Shown here: piece after piece, positions 50,455-58,241 of the stretch
How positions within the stretch are numbered: the first letter of the stretch is position 1
Layout of the letters: each line of letters opens with the position of its first letter
NCBI RefSeq assembly: GCF_003752025.1
Contig: NZ_RJKR01000010.1
Span: 211,732 to 275,731, forward strand
Origin: Curtobacterium sp. PhB115
GTDB taxonomy: Bacteria > Actinomycetota > Actinomycetes > Actinomycetales > Microbacteriaceae
Direction of reading: 5' to 3'
Length of the DNA stretch: 64,000 nucleotides
Notes under the pieces: model-generated
What the model saw: the letters and a program-made list of their open reading frames with translations, nothing else
Databases searched by the model: none
Told to the model about the DNA's origin: nothing
Position numbers and translations under genes: made by a program

Positions 50455-51368
50455 CGAACGACCTCCTGGGTGGGTCCCGCGTCGACGCCGGTGCGGATGA
50501 ACGCACCGCGCTCGCCCGACAGGGACGGGAACGACTGCAGCAGCTTCTGCGTGTACGGGTGCTTCGGGTCGTGCTGGATGACCGAGGCCCGGTCGCACTC
50601 GACGACCTCGCCGCGCAGCATGATCGCGATCCGGTCGCTGATCTCGAGCAGCAGCGGCAGGTCGTGCGTGATGAACACGACGGCGAACCCGAGCTCGTCG
50701 CGCAGCCGGACGATCTCGCGCAGGATCTCGCGCTGCACCACGACGTCGAGGGCCGTGGTGGGCTCGTCCATGATCATGATCTGCGGTTCGAGCAGCATCG
50801 CCATCGCGATCATCACGCGCTGCCGCATGCCGCCGGACAGTTCGTGCGGGTACGCGGTGATCCGGGACGGGTCCACGCCGACGCGACTCAGGGCGTCCTC
50901 GGCGATCGCGCGCCGTTCCTTGCGGGACAGGTCGCGCCGGTGTTCCTTCAGCGCGTCGTCGAGCTGCGCGCGGATCGTGGTGACCGGGTTGAGCGCGTTC
51001 ATCGCGCCCTGGAACACCATCGACAGCTTCGACCACCGCACGGCCCGCAGCTGCTCGTGCGGCAGGCCGAGCAGGTCGATGTCGGTGCCGTCGCGGTCGT
51101 GGAAGGTGATGCTGCCGGACGCGACCTTCGCCGGCGGCCGGTGCAGCCGGGTGATCGCGTAGGCCAGGGTCGTCTTCCCGCAACCGGACTCCCCCGCGAG
51201 CCCGAGGATCTCGCCGGGGGCCAGGGTGAGGGACACGTCCTTGACGGCGTGCACGGGGTGTTCGGTCTCGTAGACGACGTCGAGGTGGTCGATGGTCAGC
51301 ACGGCCGGGCGGCGGCCGTCGCCCGTGGCGTCGGAGGTGACCGGACGTGCGGTGTCGGTGGCGCTCAT
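50451..51368 (-). CDS. Opp/Dpp-type ABC importer ATP-binding protein (first ATPase)
   Basis: This is a 305-residue ATPase, partner of the next gene. Walker A is GESGCGKTT, Q-loop MVFQGAMNALNP, signature LSGGMRQRVMIAMAML, Walker B IMIMDEPTTALD and switch ITHDLPLLLEI. The C-terminal Opp-family segment PKHPYTQKLLQSFPSL is present. ATGA overlaps with both neighbours (51365-51368 and 50451-50454) show strict coupling in the order permease, ATPase, ATPase, alpha-galactosidase. A short Ser/Thr/Ala-rich N-terminal stretch precedes the domain. Confidence 0.9.
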   Translation of the reverse strand: MSATDTARPVTSDATGDGRRPAVLTIDHLDVVYETEHPVHAVKDVSLTLAPGEILGLAGESGCGKTTLAYAITRLHRPPAKVASGSITFHDRDGTDIDLLGLPHEQLRAVRWSKLSMVFQGAMNALNPVTTIRAQLDDALKEHRRDLSRKERRAIAEDALSRVGVDPSRITAYPHELSGGMRQRVMIAMAMLLEPQIMIMDEPTTALDVVVQREILREIVRLRDELGFAVVFITHDLPLLLEISDRIAIMLRGEVVECDRASVIQHDPKHPYTQKLLQSFPSLSGERGAFIRTGVDAGPTQEVVR

Positions 51369-52405
51369 CGGGCGACCCCCTTCGTGTCGTGACCGGCGGT
51401 GGCGACGCGGGCCGGGCCTCCCGAGCGGGCCGCACGCTTCGCACGACGGTCGCGCCGTCGCTGCGCACGCACGTTCGCGAGTCGCGGGTTGATGACCTCG
51501 TCGATCGAGAAGTTCACCAGGGACAGGCCCATGCCGAGCAGGGCGATCAGCAGACCCGGTGGCACGAACCACCACCAGGCACCGTTCGCCAGCGCGAAGC
51601 CGTTCTGGGCGTAGAAGAGCATGGTGCCGAGCGTCGACGAGTTCGACGCCCCGAGGCCGAGGAACGACAGTCCCGCTTCCCCGAGGATCGCCGCGATCAC
51701 CGCGAACACGAACTGCGAAGCGAGCACGGGCAGCAGGTTCGGCAGGATCTCGACGGCGATGACCCGCCAGGGCCGTTCGCCGGCGACCCGTGCGGCCGAG
51801 ACGTAGTCGCGGTTCCGGATCGACATCGTCTGCGCGCGGAGCACCCGGGCGGAACCCGCCCACGAGGTGATCGCGAGGACGACGGCGATGGTCCAGAGCC
51901 CGCGGGCCTCACGCGGCACCAGGCCGGAGATGACGATGACGAGCGGCAGGCCGGGGATGACGAGGAACACGTTCGAGAAGAGCGAGAACGCCTCGTCCAT
52001 GATCCCGCCGAGGTACGCGCCGAGGATCCCGAAGAACGCGGAGAGCACGGTGGCGAGGAGCCCGACGATCAGGCCGATCTGCAGGCTGCCCCGGGTGGCG
52101 TAGGCGAGCTGGGCGAGGACGTCCTGCCCGGTCTGGGTGGTGCCGAGGAGGTTCTCACCGCTCGGCCCCTGCAGCCCGGAGTCACGGATGGTGGTCGGGT
52201 CGCCGACGAGCAGCGGCCCGATGACCCCGAAGAGCGTGACGCCGGCGACGAGCGCGATGCCCGTGACGAGCCACGGCGTGAGGGTGGGGAGGAAGCGCTT
52301 GACCCCGCCCTTCGTCGCGCGCCGGGTGGCGATGGACGTGGTGGTGTCCGCTTCTTCGGCGAGTGCGCCGATGGTCGGTTCGGTGTCCTGCTGGATGTTG
52401 GTCAT
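51365..52405 (-). CDS. Opp/Dpp-type ABC importer permease (OppC-like)
   Basis: This is a 346-residue permease. A polar N-terminus of about 40 residues is followed by helix 1 (PWLVTGIALVAGVTLFGVIG), the periplasmic loop with LGTTQTGQDVLAQLAYATR, and the BPD transporter domain with the EAA-type coupling loop (YVSAARVAGERPWRVIAVEI). Helices include LIVGLLATVLSAFFGILGAY and FALANGAWWWFVPPGLLIAL. It starts at ATG 52405, 12 bases after the OppB-like gene, and its stop overlaps the ATPase start. The basic C-terminal tail (RRRDRRAKRAARSG) is unusual but of unknown meaning. Confidence 0.9.
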   Translation of the reverse strand: MTNIQQDTEPTIGALAEEADTTTSIATRRATKGGVKRFLPTLTPWLVTGIALVAGVTLFGVIGPLLVGDPTTIRDSGLQGPSGENLLGTTQTGQDVLAQLAYATRGSLQIGLIVGLLATVLSAFFGILGAYLGGIMDEAFSLFSNVFLVIPGLPLVIVISGLVPREARGLWTIAVVLAITSWAGSARVLRAQTMSIRNRDYVSAARVAGERPWRVIAVEILPNLLPVLASQFVFAVIAAILGEAGLSFLGLGASNSSTLGTMLFYAQNGFALANGAWWWFVPPGLLIALLGMGLSLVNFSIDEVINPRLANVRAQRRRDRRAKRAARSGGPARVATAGHDTKGVAR

Positions 52406-52417
52406 GGCGTGTCCTCC

Positions 52418-53407
52418 CTAGCTCCGCGCCCGCGTCCGCGGGTCGATGAGCCCGTACAGCAGGTCGACGACGAGGTTCGCGCCGAGGACCGCCAGGGTGA
52501 TGAACAGGAAGATCCCCTGCATGAGCGCGTAGTCGTTGTTGGTCACCGCGGACAGCAGCTTCGACCCGATGCCCGGGTACGAGAACACCTGCTCGGTGAC
52601 GACGGAGCCGGACACGATGAACCCGAGGGAGATCGCGAACCCGGCGACCGAGGGCAGCACGGCGTTCCGGGCGGCGTAGTTCCGCAGGATCTTGCCGTCG
52701 GACAGGCCCTTCGCCTGGGCGGTGGTGATGTAGTCCTCGGACAGGGTCGACACCATCATGTTGCGCATCCCGAGCAGCCAGCCGCCCAGGGACGCGAGCA
52801 CGATCGTCACGGCCGGCAGCACGCCGTACTTGATCGCCGAGGCGATGAAGTCCCAGTTGAAGCCGGGGGTGAGCACGACGTCGTAGCCGCCCTGCGCCGG
52901 GAACAGGTGGAGCCCGGTGGCGAAGAAGTACACCAGGATCAGCGCGAGCCAGAAGTACGGCACCGCGGCGAGCAGGGTGGTCGCCGGCACGAACGAGTCG
53001 AGCCAGGTGCCCGGACGCCAGCCGACGAAGGCACCGAGGCCGACGCCGATGATCGCGGCGACGACGGTGGCGATCCCCACCAGGGCGATCGTCCACGGCA
53101 GCGAGCTCGCGATGACCTCGGTCACCGGTGCCGGGAAGTAGCTGACGGACACCCCGAGGTCACCGCGGAACACGTTGACCAGGTAGTGGCCGTACTGGGA
53201 GATCAGCGGCTCCGAGGAATCGCCACCGAGGAGCAGCTCGTACGCCTGCCGTGTCGCCGGGGTCACCTGCCCGCCGCGCTGCTGAAGCTTGGCGAGCAGG
53301 ATGTCCACGGGGTTCCCGGGCAGCAGCCGCGGGATGATGAAGTTCAGCGTCAGTGCCGCCCAGAGGGCGACGATGTAGAAGCCGATCTTGCGCAGGAAGT
53401 AGGTCAT
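52418..53407 (-). CDS. Opp/Dpp-type ABC importer permease (OppB-like)
   Basis: This is a 329-residue permease with six predicted helices. It opens YFLRKIGFYIVALWAALTLN FIIPRLLPGNP-type OppB signature (the FIIPRLLPGNPVD segment is clear). The EAA coupling loop is YITTAQAKGLSDGKILRNYA. The C-terminal RTRARS tail is short. It begins at ATG 53407, 34 bases downstream of the binding-protein gene, and is followed 12 bases later by the OppC-like gene. It forms the heterodimeric channel with that protein. Confidence 0.9.
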   Translation of the reverse strand: MTYFLRKIGFYIVALWAALTLNFIIPRLLPGNPVDILLAKLQQRGGQVTPATRQAYELLLGGDSSEPLISQYGHYLVNVFRGDLGVSVSYFPAPVTEVIASSLPWTIALVGIATVVAAIIGVGLGAFVGWRPGTWLDSFVPATTLLAAVPYFWLALILVYFFATGLHLFPAQGGYDVVLTPGFNWDFIASAIKYGVLPAVTIVLASLGGWLLGMRNMMVSTLSEDYITTAQAKGLSDGKILRNYAARNAVLPSVAGFAISLGFIVSGSVVTEQVFSYPGIGSKLLSAVTNNDYALMQGIFLFITLAVLGANLVVDLLYGLIDPRTRARS

Positions 53408-53441
53408 CGTCGAGTGCTCCTCGGTCGCGATCCCATCGTGG

Positions 53442-55127
53442 TCAGCCCTTCGCCGGCTTGAGTGCCTTGAAGACCTCGGCGTTGTCCGGGCTGGCCCAGA
53501 CGGCGGGGAACGCGTAGAGGTCGTCCTTCGTGGGCCATCCGCTGAACTTCGACGAGTGGAACTCGCTGGTCGTACCGCCGGTCATCACGGGGATGTACGG
53601 CAGGTCCTCGACGATGTTCTTCTGGATGACGTCGAACTGCGGCTGGGTCGCGGCGGTGTCGGTCGGGTTGATCGTGGCGAGCTTCGCGAGGGCGGCGTCC
53701 ACCTCCGGGTTGCTGTACCGCGAGATGTTCATCGGGGCTGCTTCGCCGACCTTGGCGGTGTTCGCCGTCGTGAAGTAGTTGTTGTACAGGTAGTACGGGT
53801 TCGACGCCGGGCCCTGGCCGAGCGAGTCGATCGCGAGCTCGAAGTCGCCCTTCGTCTTCTTGTCCGTCCACTCGTTCCACGACGACTGCTGCGCCTTCAG
53901 CTCGATGCCGGCGGCCTTCAGCTGCTGGGTCATCGTGTCGATGGCGGTGATGTAGTCGGTCCAGCCGGTGACGACCTCGACGGTCAGCGACAGCTTCTTG
54001 CCGTCCTTGGCGTAGATGCCGTCGGAGCCCTTCTTCCAGCCGGCGCCCTCGAGCTCGTCGGCCGCGGCAGCGGTGTCGGCGGTCTCCGGCATCACGGCGG
54101 GCTCGACGTCCGGCGAGATGGTGTCCTTCTGGGTGCTGGTCAGCGCGAAGGTCGGCGAGATCTCGCTGGCGGTGTTCTCGAACGCGAGCGAGTTCAGCTG
54201 CTTGCGGTTGATCGCGTCGGCGATGGCGTGACGGACGGCGGGGTCGGTCTGCGGTCCGGTGCAGCCGAGGTCGCTGTTCGCGCAGGTGAGCAGCGCCATC
54301 TGGTTCTGCGGGATGGTGATGCCGTCGTACCCGGGGTACTTCGCGGCGATGTCGGACATGCCGGGGACCGGGCCGGTCTGCCAGTCGATCGACCCCTGCG
54401 ACAGGGCGTCGGCGCCAGCGGTGTTGCCGGAGAGCGACAGGTAGCGGATGGTCTTCACGGCAGGGGCGCCGTCCCAGTACTTCTTGTTCGCCTCGAGGGT
54501 GAACGCCTGCGCCTTGAAGGTGCCGAGCGTGTACGGGCCGGTGCCGACCGGTTCGCGGACGACGTCGGTGGTCGGGTCGATGTCCTTCCACAGGTGCTCC
54601 GGCACGATCCAGGTCTTGCCGAGCAGGTTCGGGCCGAGCACGAACGACGGCTTGTCGAACGTCACGACCACCTTGTCGTCGCCGTCGGCCTTCGCGGTGC
54701 CGTCGTAACCGATCGAGTTGAGGGCCTTCTGCTTCTTGAGCATGTCGAGCGTGAACACGACGTCCTTCGAGGTGAACGGCTCGCCGTCGCTCCAGGTCGC
54801 CCCGTCGCGCAGGGTGATCGTGAGCTGCGTGCCGTCCGTGTTCCACTCGTAGGACTTGCCGAGCAGGGGCTTCGGGTCGTTGTTGTTCACGTTCGTGATG
54901 AAGAACAGCGACTCGTAGATCGTGCCGACGCCGCCGATGTTGGACGGCGACCACGGGTTGAAGTTGATCTGGTAGTCGCCGGACTGTCCGGTGTACGCGA
55001 TCAGGGTCGAGGCCGCGTCGTCGTTCGTGCTGGCGGTGCCGCTGGAGCTGCAGCCGCTCAGCGCGAGGCCGGCGGCGAGGAGAACGGCGGCGCCGATGGC
55101 GAGCCGTGAACGGGTTGGGTTGAACAT
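53442..55127 (-). CDS. Extracellular solute-binding lipoprotein (SBP_bac_5, Opp/Dpp family)
   Basis: This is a 561-residue lipoprotein. The signal peptide and lipobox (LLAAGLALSGCSSS) place it on the outer membrane face. The SBP_bac_5 fold shows TLRDGATWSDGEPFTSKDVV, VGTGPYTLGTF, ADAINRKQLN, and the C-terminal LPYIPVMTGGTT. It captures the substrate for the importer; in this locus galactosylated or manno-oligosaccharides are most likely. ATG 55127 is chosen for GAGAGGA five bases upstream and because the lipoprotein signal begins there; an upstream frame to 55205 runs across the promoter. It is the first gene of the importer operon and diverges from the beta-mannosidase. Confidence 0.9.
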   Translation of the reverse strand: MFNPTRSRLAIGAAVLLAAGLALSGCSSSGTASTNDDAASTLIAYTGQSGDYQINFNPWSPSNIGGVGTIYESLFFITNVNNNDPKPLLGKSYEWNTDGTQLTITLRDGATWSDGEPFTSKDVVFTLDMLKKQKALNSIGYDGTAKADGDDKVVVTFDKPSFVLGPNLLGKTWIVPEHLWKDIDPTTDVVREPVGTGPYTLGTFKAQAFTLEANKKYWDGAPAVKTIRYLSLSGNTAGADALSQGSIDWQTGPVPGMSDIAAKYPGYDGITIPQNQMALLTCANSDLGCTGPQTDPAVRHAIADAINRKQLNSLAFENTASEISPTFALTSTQKDTISPDVEPAVMPETADTAAAADELEGAGWKKGSDGIYAKDGKKLSLTVEVVTGWTDYITAIDTMTQQLKAAGIELKAQQSSWNEWTDKKTKGDFELAIDSLGQGPASNPYYLYNNYFTTANTAKVGEAAPMNISRYSNPEVDAALAKLATINPTDTAATQPQFDVIQKNIVEDLPYIPVMTGGTTSEFHSSKFSGWPTKDDLYAFPAVWASPDNAEVFKALKPAKG

Positions 55128-55175
55128 CGTTGTCCTCTCGGTCTGCGTCGTCGCAGGGTCCACGTTGTGAGCGTG

Positions 55176-55205
55176 ATTGTTACACGGGTAAACTAAGGCG
55201 GTCAA
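55176..55205 (-). promoter_or_regulatory. Promoter of the importer operon with candidate ROK operator
   Basis: On the minus strand TTGACC (55200-55205) and TAACAA (55177-55182) are 17 bases apart, a good sigma-70-type promoter. A 23-bp site (55176-55198) occupies the spacer and -10; it shares 14 of 23 bases, including ACTAAGG and TTGT ends, with one at the GH42 promoter (62468-62490). Binding there would block transcription. Confidence 0.55.
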
Positions 55206-55224
55206 GGGGTCGTGTCACGACCCC
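55206..55224. promoter_or_regulatory. Perfect 19-bp palindrome before the beta-mannosidase start
   Basis: GGGGTCGTG-T-CACGACCCC, a perfect 9-bp inverted repeat with a single central base, lies 19 bases before the ATG of the beta-mannosidase and just upstream of the importer promoter's -35. It could be an operator (for example a LacI- or TetR-like site) or an mRNA hairpin. Only 4 bases separate it from the GAGGAG site region. Confidence 0.45.
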
Positions 55225-55243
55225 GTCACGATGAGGAGACGCA

Positions 55244-57901
55244 ATGGAGCGGACCACCCTGGACGGCACGTGGACGGTCGAGGCGGTGAACGGGCCGCCG
55301 GAGTCCGATCGGCACCGCCAGCCGACGGCGGCACTCGTCCCCGGCTGCGTGCACACCGACCTGCTGCGGGCAGAGCTGATCGCGGACCCGTTCGACGGCG
55401 ACAACGAGGCAGCGACCCAGTGGATCGGCGACACGGTGTGGCGCTACCGCCGCACGTTCGAGTGGGACGGCACGAGCACGCACGAGCGCCACGACCTGGT
55501 CGCCGACGGGCTCGACACCCTCGCGACGATCGAGCTGAACGGCATCGTCGTCGGGGCCACCGCGAACCAGCACCGCTCCTACCGGTTCCCCGTCGGGCAC
55601 CTGCTTCGACCGGGCACGAACGAACTCGTCGTCACCTTCGACGCCCCGGTCCCCGCGGCCGAGCGGCTGTCCGCGCTGCACGGCGGCGAACTCCCCCACG
55701 TCAACCACCACCCGTACAACGCGCTGCGGAAGAACGCGTCGAACTTCGGCTGGGACTGGGGCATCGACGTCGCCACGAGCGGCATCTGGAAGTCGATCGG
55801 CATCGAGTCCTGGAGCGGCGCCCGCATCGCGGCCGTCCGCCCGCTCGTCGACGTCGACGGCACGACCGGCGTGCTCACCGCGCACGTCGACGTCGAGTTC
55901 GCCGGCTCCTCCGGCGCCTTCTCGCAGGCCATCGGCAGCGCGCCCGTCGCGTCCGCAGGTGGTGACGCGGGTGCCGGACTGGAGGCGCGGATCACCCTGG
56001 CCCCGCACCACCCGTCCGCAGCGCACCCCGGTTCCGACACCGAGCCTCCCGTCCGCCCCGTCGACACCGCGGCCACCGCCGGCCGGGTCGTCGGCGCGCG
56101 CCCCGTCGTGACCGGCCCGGACGTCACCACCGGCTCCGCCACCGTGCGGCTCGAGGTCCCCGAGGTCGCCGTCTGGTGGCCGCGCGGCGAGGGCGACCAG
56201 CCGCTGTACGACGTCCGGGTCGAGGTCGGCGACGACGTCTGGACCGGCCGCGTCGGCTTCCGCACGGTCACGCTCGACACCGCGGCCGACGCGGGCGGCG
56301 CGCCGTTCCTGCTCCGGGTGAACGACCGGCCCGTCATCGTGCGGGGCGCGAACTGGATCCCCGACCACGCCTACCTGACAGAGATGACCCCGGAGCGCTA
56401 CGCCGACCGGATCGACGACGCGATCGAGGCGAACGTCAACCTGCTCCGCATCTGGGGCGGCGGGATCTACGAGTCCGACGACCTGTACGACCGCTGCGAC
56501 GAGCTCGGCGTGCTCGTCTGGCAGGACTTCCTGTTCGCCTGTGCCGCCTACGCCGAGGAGCCCTGGCTCGCCGACGAGGTCGAGCCCGAAGCCCGCGAGG
56601 CCGTCACCCGGCTCAGCCCGCACCCGTCGCTCGTGGTGTGGAACGGCAACAACGAGAACCTCGTCGCGTACGCCGAGTGGGGCTGGCGGCCGTCGCTCGT
56701 CGGCCGGACCTGGGGCAACGGGTACTACCGCGACCTGCTGCCGGCGGTCGTCGCCGAGCTCGACCCGACCCGTCCGTACACGCCGGGCAGCCCGTTCTCG
56801 TTCGACGAGTACCTGACGCCGAACGACGAGCGGAACGGCAGCGTGCACATCTGGGACGTCTGGAACCGGCTCGACTACCGCGCCTACGCCGACTGGAACC
56901 CGCGGTTCGTGGCGGAGTTCGGGTTCCAGGGCCCGCCCGCCTGGTCGACCCTGACCGCCGTGGTGCACGACGAGCCCCTCGACCCGGACGGCCACGAGAT
57001 GCTCGTGCACCAGAAGGCCGACCAGGGCAACCGGAAGCTCGCCGACGGCATGCGCGGACACCTGCCCGCGCCCACCTCGATCGAGGACTGGCTCTTCGCC
57101 GCGCAGCTCAACCAGGCGCACGCGATCCGCTTCGGCATGGAGTGGTTCCGGTCCCGCACGCCCGACAACACCGGGATGATCGTCTGGCAGCTCAACGACG
57201 ACTGGCCAGTGGTGTCCTGGGCGCTCGTGGACCACGCAGGCATCCGGAAGCCGGTCTGGTACGCGGTGCGGCAGGCGTACCAGCCGGTGCTGCTGACCGT
57301 GCAGCCCGCGGGCGCTGACGGCGCGGACGGCCCTGCCGGCGCGGACGGCGCGGACGGCGCTGCCGGCGCTGCTGGCCCTGCGGGTACGTCCGGGCTCGCG
57401 GTCGTGCTCGTGAACGCTTCGGGGGTGCCGGTCGCCGACGACGTGACGGTGTCCCGCGTGGCGTTCGACGGCACGGTGCTCGACTCGTCGTCGTTCCCGC
57501 TCGCCGCCGGTCCCGCCGATGCCGGCCGGGTGGTGCTGCCGTCGTCGCTCGCGCAGTTCGGGGACGCCGGGTCCGAGGTGCTCGTCGTCACCGGCGCGGG
57601 CACCCGCACGGTGTTCGACCGCGCCGAGGTCGTCGACCAGGTGCTCGCTCGCTCACCGCTGTCGACCTCGGTCGTGGCGACGGACGACGGCGCGGTCGTG
57701 ACGGTGACGGCGACGTCCTACGCGCGCGACGTCTCGCTGTTCCCGGACCGCGTGGACCAGGCCGCCCGGGTGGACGACGGCCTCGTGTCCTTGCTCGCCG
57801 GCGAGTCCGTGACCTTCACGGTGACGGGTGCGCCCGGCATCGACACGGAGGCGCTCGTCGGCCCGCTCGTCCTCCGGCACGCGGGCTCGCTCCTCCCCTG
57901 A
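55244..57901 (+). CDS. GH2 beta-mannosidase
   Basis: This is an 885-residue cytoplasmic GH2 enzyme that trims beta-mannosides from oligosaccharides. It opens MERTTLDGTWTVEAVNG and PTAALVPGCVHTDLLRAELI, as in mannosidases. The acid/base glutamate is in VVWNGNNENL (near 470) and the nucleophile in FVAEFGFQGPPAW (near 558). Two oddities are visible: a poorly conserved insertion near 240-275 created by a repeat element (55976-56054), and a Gly-Ala-Asp/Pro repeat linker (about 688-715: GADGADGPAGADGADGAAGA). The ATG has GAGGAG five bases upstream. It is divergent from the importer operon, sharing the promoter region. Confidence 0.9.
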   Translation: MERTTLDGTWTVEAVNGPPESDRHRQPTAALVPGCVHTDLLRAELIADPFDGDNEAATQWIGDTVWRYRRTFEWDGTSTHERHDLVADGLDTLATIELNGIVVGATANQHRSYRFPVGHLLRPGTNELVVTFDAPVPAAERLSALHGGELPHVNHHPYNALRKNASNFGWDWGIDVATSGIWKSIGIESWSGARIAAVRPLVDVDGTTGVLTAHVDVEFAGSSGAFSQAIGSAPVASAGGDAGAGLEARITLAPHHPSAAHPGSDTEPPVRPVDTAATAGRVVGARPVVTGPDVTTGSATVRLEVPEVAVWWPRGEGDQPLYDVRVEVGDDVWTGRVGFRTVTLDTAADAGGAPFLLRVNDRPVIVRGANWIPDHAYLTEMTPERYADRIDDAIEANVNLLRIWGGGIYESDDLYDRCDELGVLVWQDFLFACAAYAEEPWLADEVEPEAREAVTRLSPHPSLVVWNGNNENLVAYAEWGWRPSLVGRTWGNGYYRDLLPAVVAELDPTRPYTPGSPFSFDEYLTPNDERNGSVHIWDVWNRLDYRAYADWNPRFVAEFGFQGPPAWSTLTAVVHDEPLDPDGHEMLVHQKADQGNRKLADGMRGHLPAPTSIEDWLFAAQLNQAHAIRFGMEWFRSRTPDNTGMIVWQLNDDWPVVSWALVDHAGIRKPVWYAVRQAYQPVLLTVQPAGADGADGPAGADGADGAAGAAGPAGTSGLAVVLVNASGVPVADDVTVSRVAFDGTVLDSSSFPLAAGPADAGRVVLPSSLAQFGDAGSEVLVVTGAGTRTVFDRAEVVDQVLARSPLSTSVVATDDGAVVTVTATSYARDVSLFPDRVDQAARVDDGLVSLLAGESVTFTVTGAPGIDTEALVGPLVLRHAGSLLP
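55976..56054. repeat. GGACTGGAGGC-family element inside the beta-mannosidase gene
   Basis: The outer arms GGACTGGAGGC (55976-55986) and GCCTCCCGTCC (56044-56054) match the intergenic palindromes at 20388-20426 and elsewhere, with about 57 bases between. The element keeps the frame open and encodes a GLEARITLAPHHP...PPVRP stretch that is not part of the GH2 fold. This looks like an insertion tolerated within a loop. Confidence 0.55.
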
Positions 57902-57963
57902 CGAGGGCGCCCTCGTTCGCACCCTCGCCCGTGCCCGGAGCAGGCCGAGTTCTGCCAGCGGCC

Positions 57964-58011
57964 TGACGGTTCTGGTTCACGATCCTCGACGGTCGCGAAC
58001 CAGAACCGTCA
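57964..58011. repeat. 48-bp palindromic repeat, copy 3 (bidirectional terminator)
   Basis: Perfect 15-bp arms (TGACGGTTCTGGTTC / GAACCAGAACCGTCA) flank an 18-base centre. It lies between the beta-mannosidase (+) and the second alpha-galactosidase (-), 62 bases after the former's stop. Confidence 0.8.
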
Positions 58012-58030
58012 GCGCCGCGGCAGCCTCGCA

Positions 58031-58170
58031 CCCACCACCGCGAGCGGGCGAAACACCAGCGTCCGCGCGCCGCACACGCGGATGTATCGCCCGCTCGGCC
58101 GCCCACCACCGCGAACGGGCGAAACACCAGCATCCGCGCGTCGCGCACCCGGATGTATCGCCCGCTCGGC
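58031..58170. repeat. Two tandem copies of a 69-bp nested palindrome
   Basis: Copies at 58031-58099 and 58102-58170 (71-bp period) differ by a few substitutions. Each has outer arms CGAGCGGGCGA / TCGCCCGCTCG and inner arms like CATCCGCG / CGCGGATG. It sits in the 340-bp gap between convergent glycosidase genes. It resembles a REP-type element, and is not a CRISPR since the two units have no unique spacers. Confidence 0.75.
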
Positions 58171-58208
58171 TGCGGCGCGCTCGGCTGCGGCGCGCTCGGC
58201 GGCGGCGC
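58164..58208. repeat. 15-bp tandem repeat, three units
   Basis: The unit GCTCGGCTGCGGCGC is repeated at 58164, 58179 and, with one change, 58194. It continues straight out of the second nested palindrome and ends about 35 bases before the stop of the alpha-galactosidase. No coding role is visible. It fills the rest of the intergenic gap. Confidence 0.7.
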
Positions 58209-58241
58209 GCCGGCACCGCCACGGCGCTCGGCCGGCGCGCG

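Noticed and set aside
58031..58208. CRISPR array
   Set aside because: Only two 69-bp palindromic units nearly abutting, without unique spacers, and no cas genes in the window.
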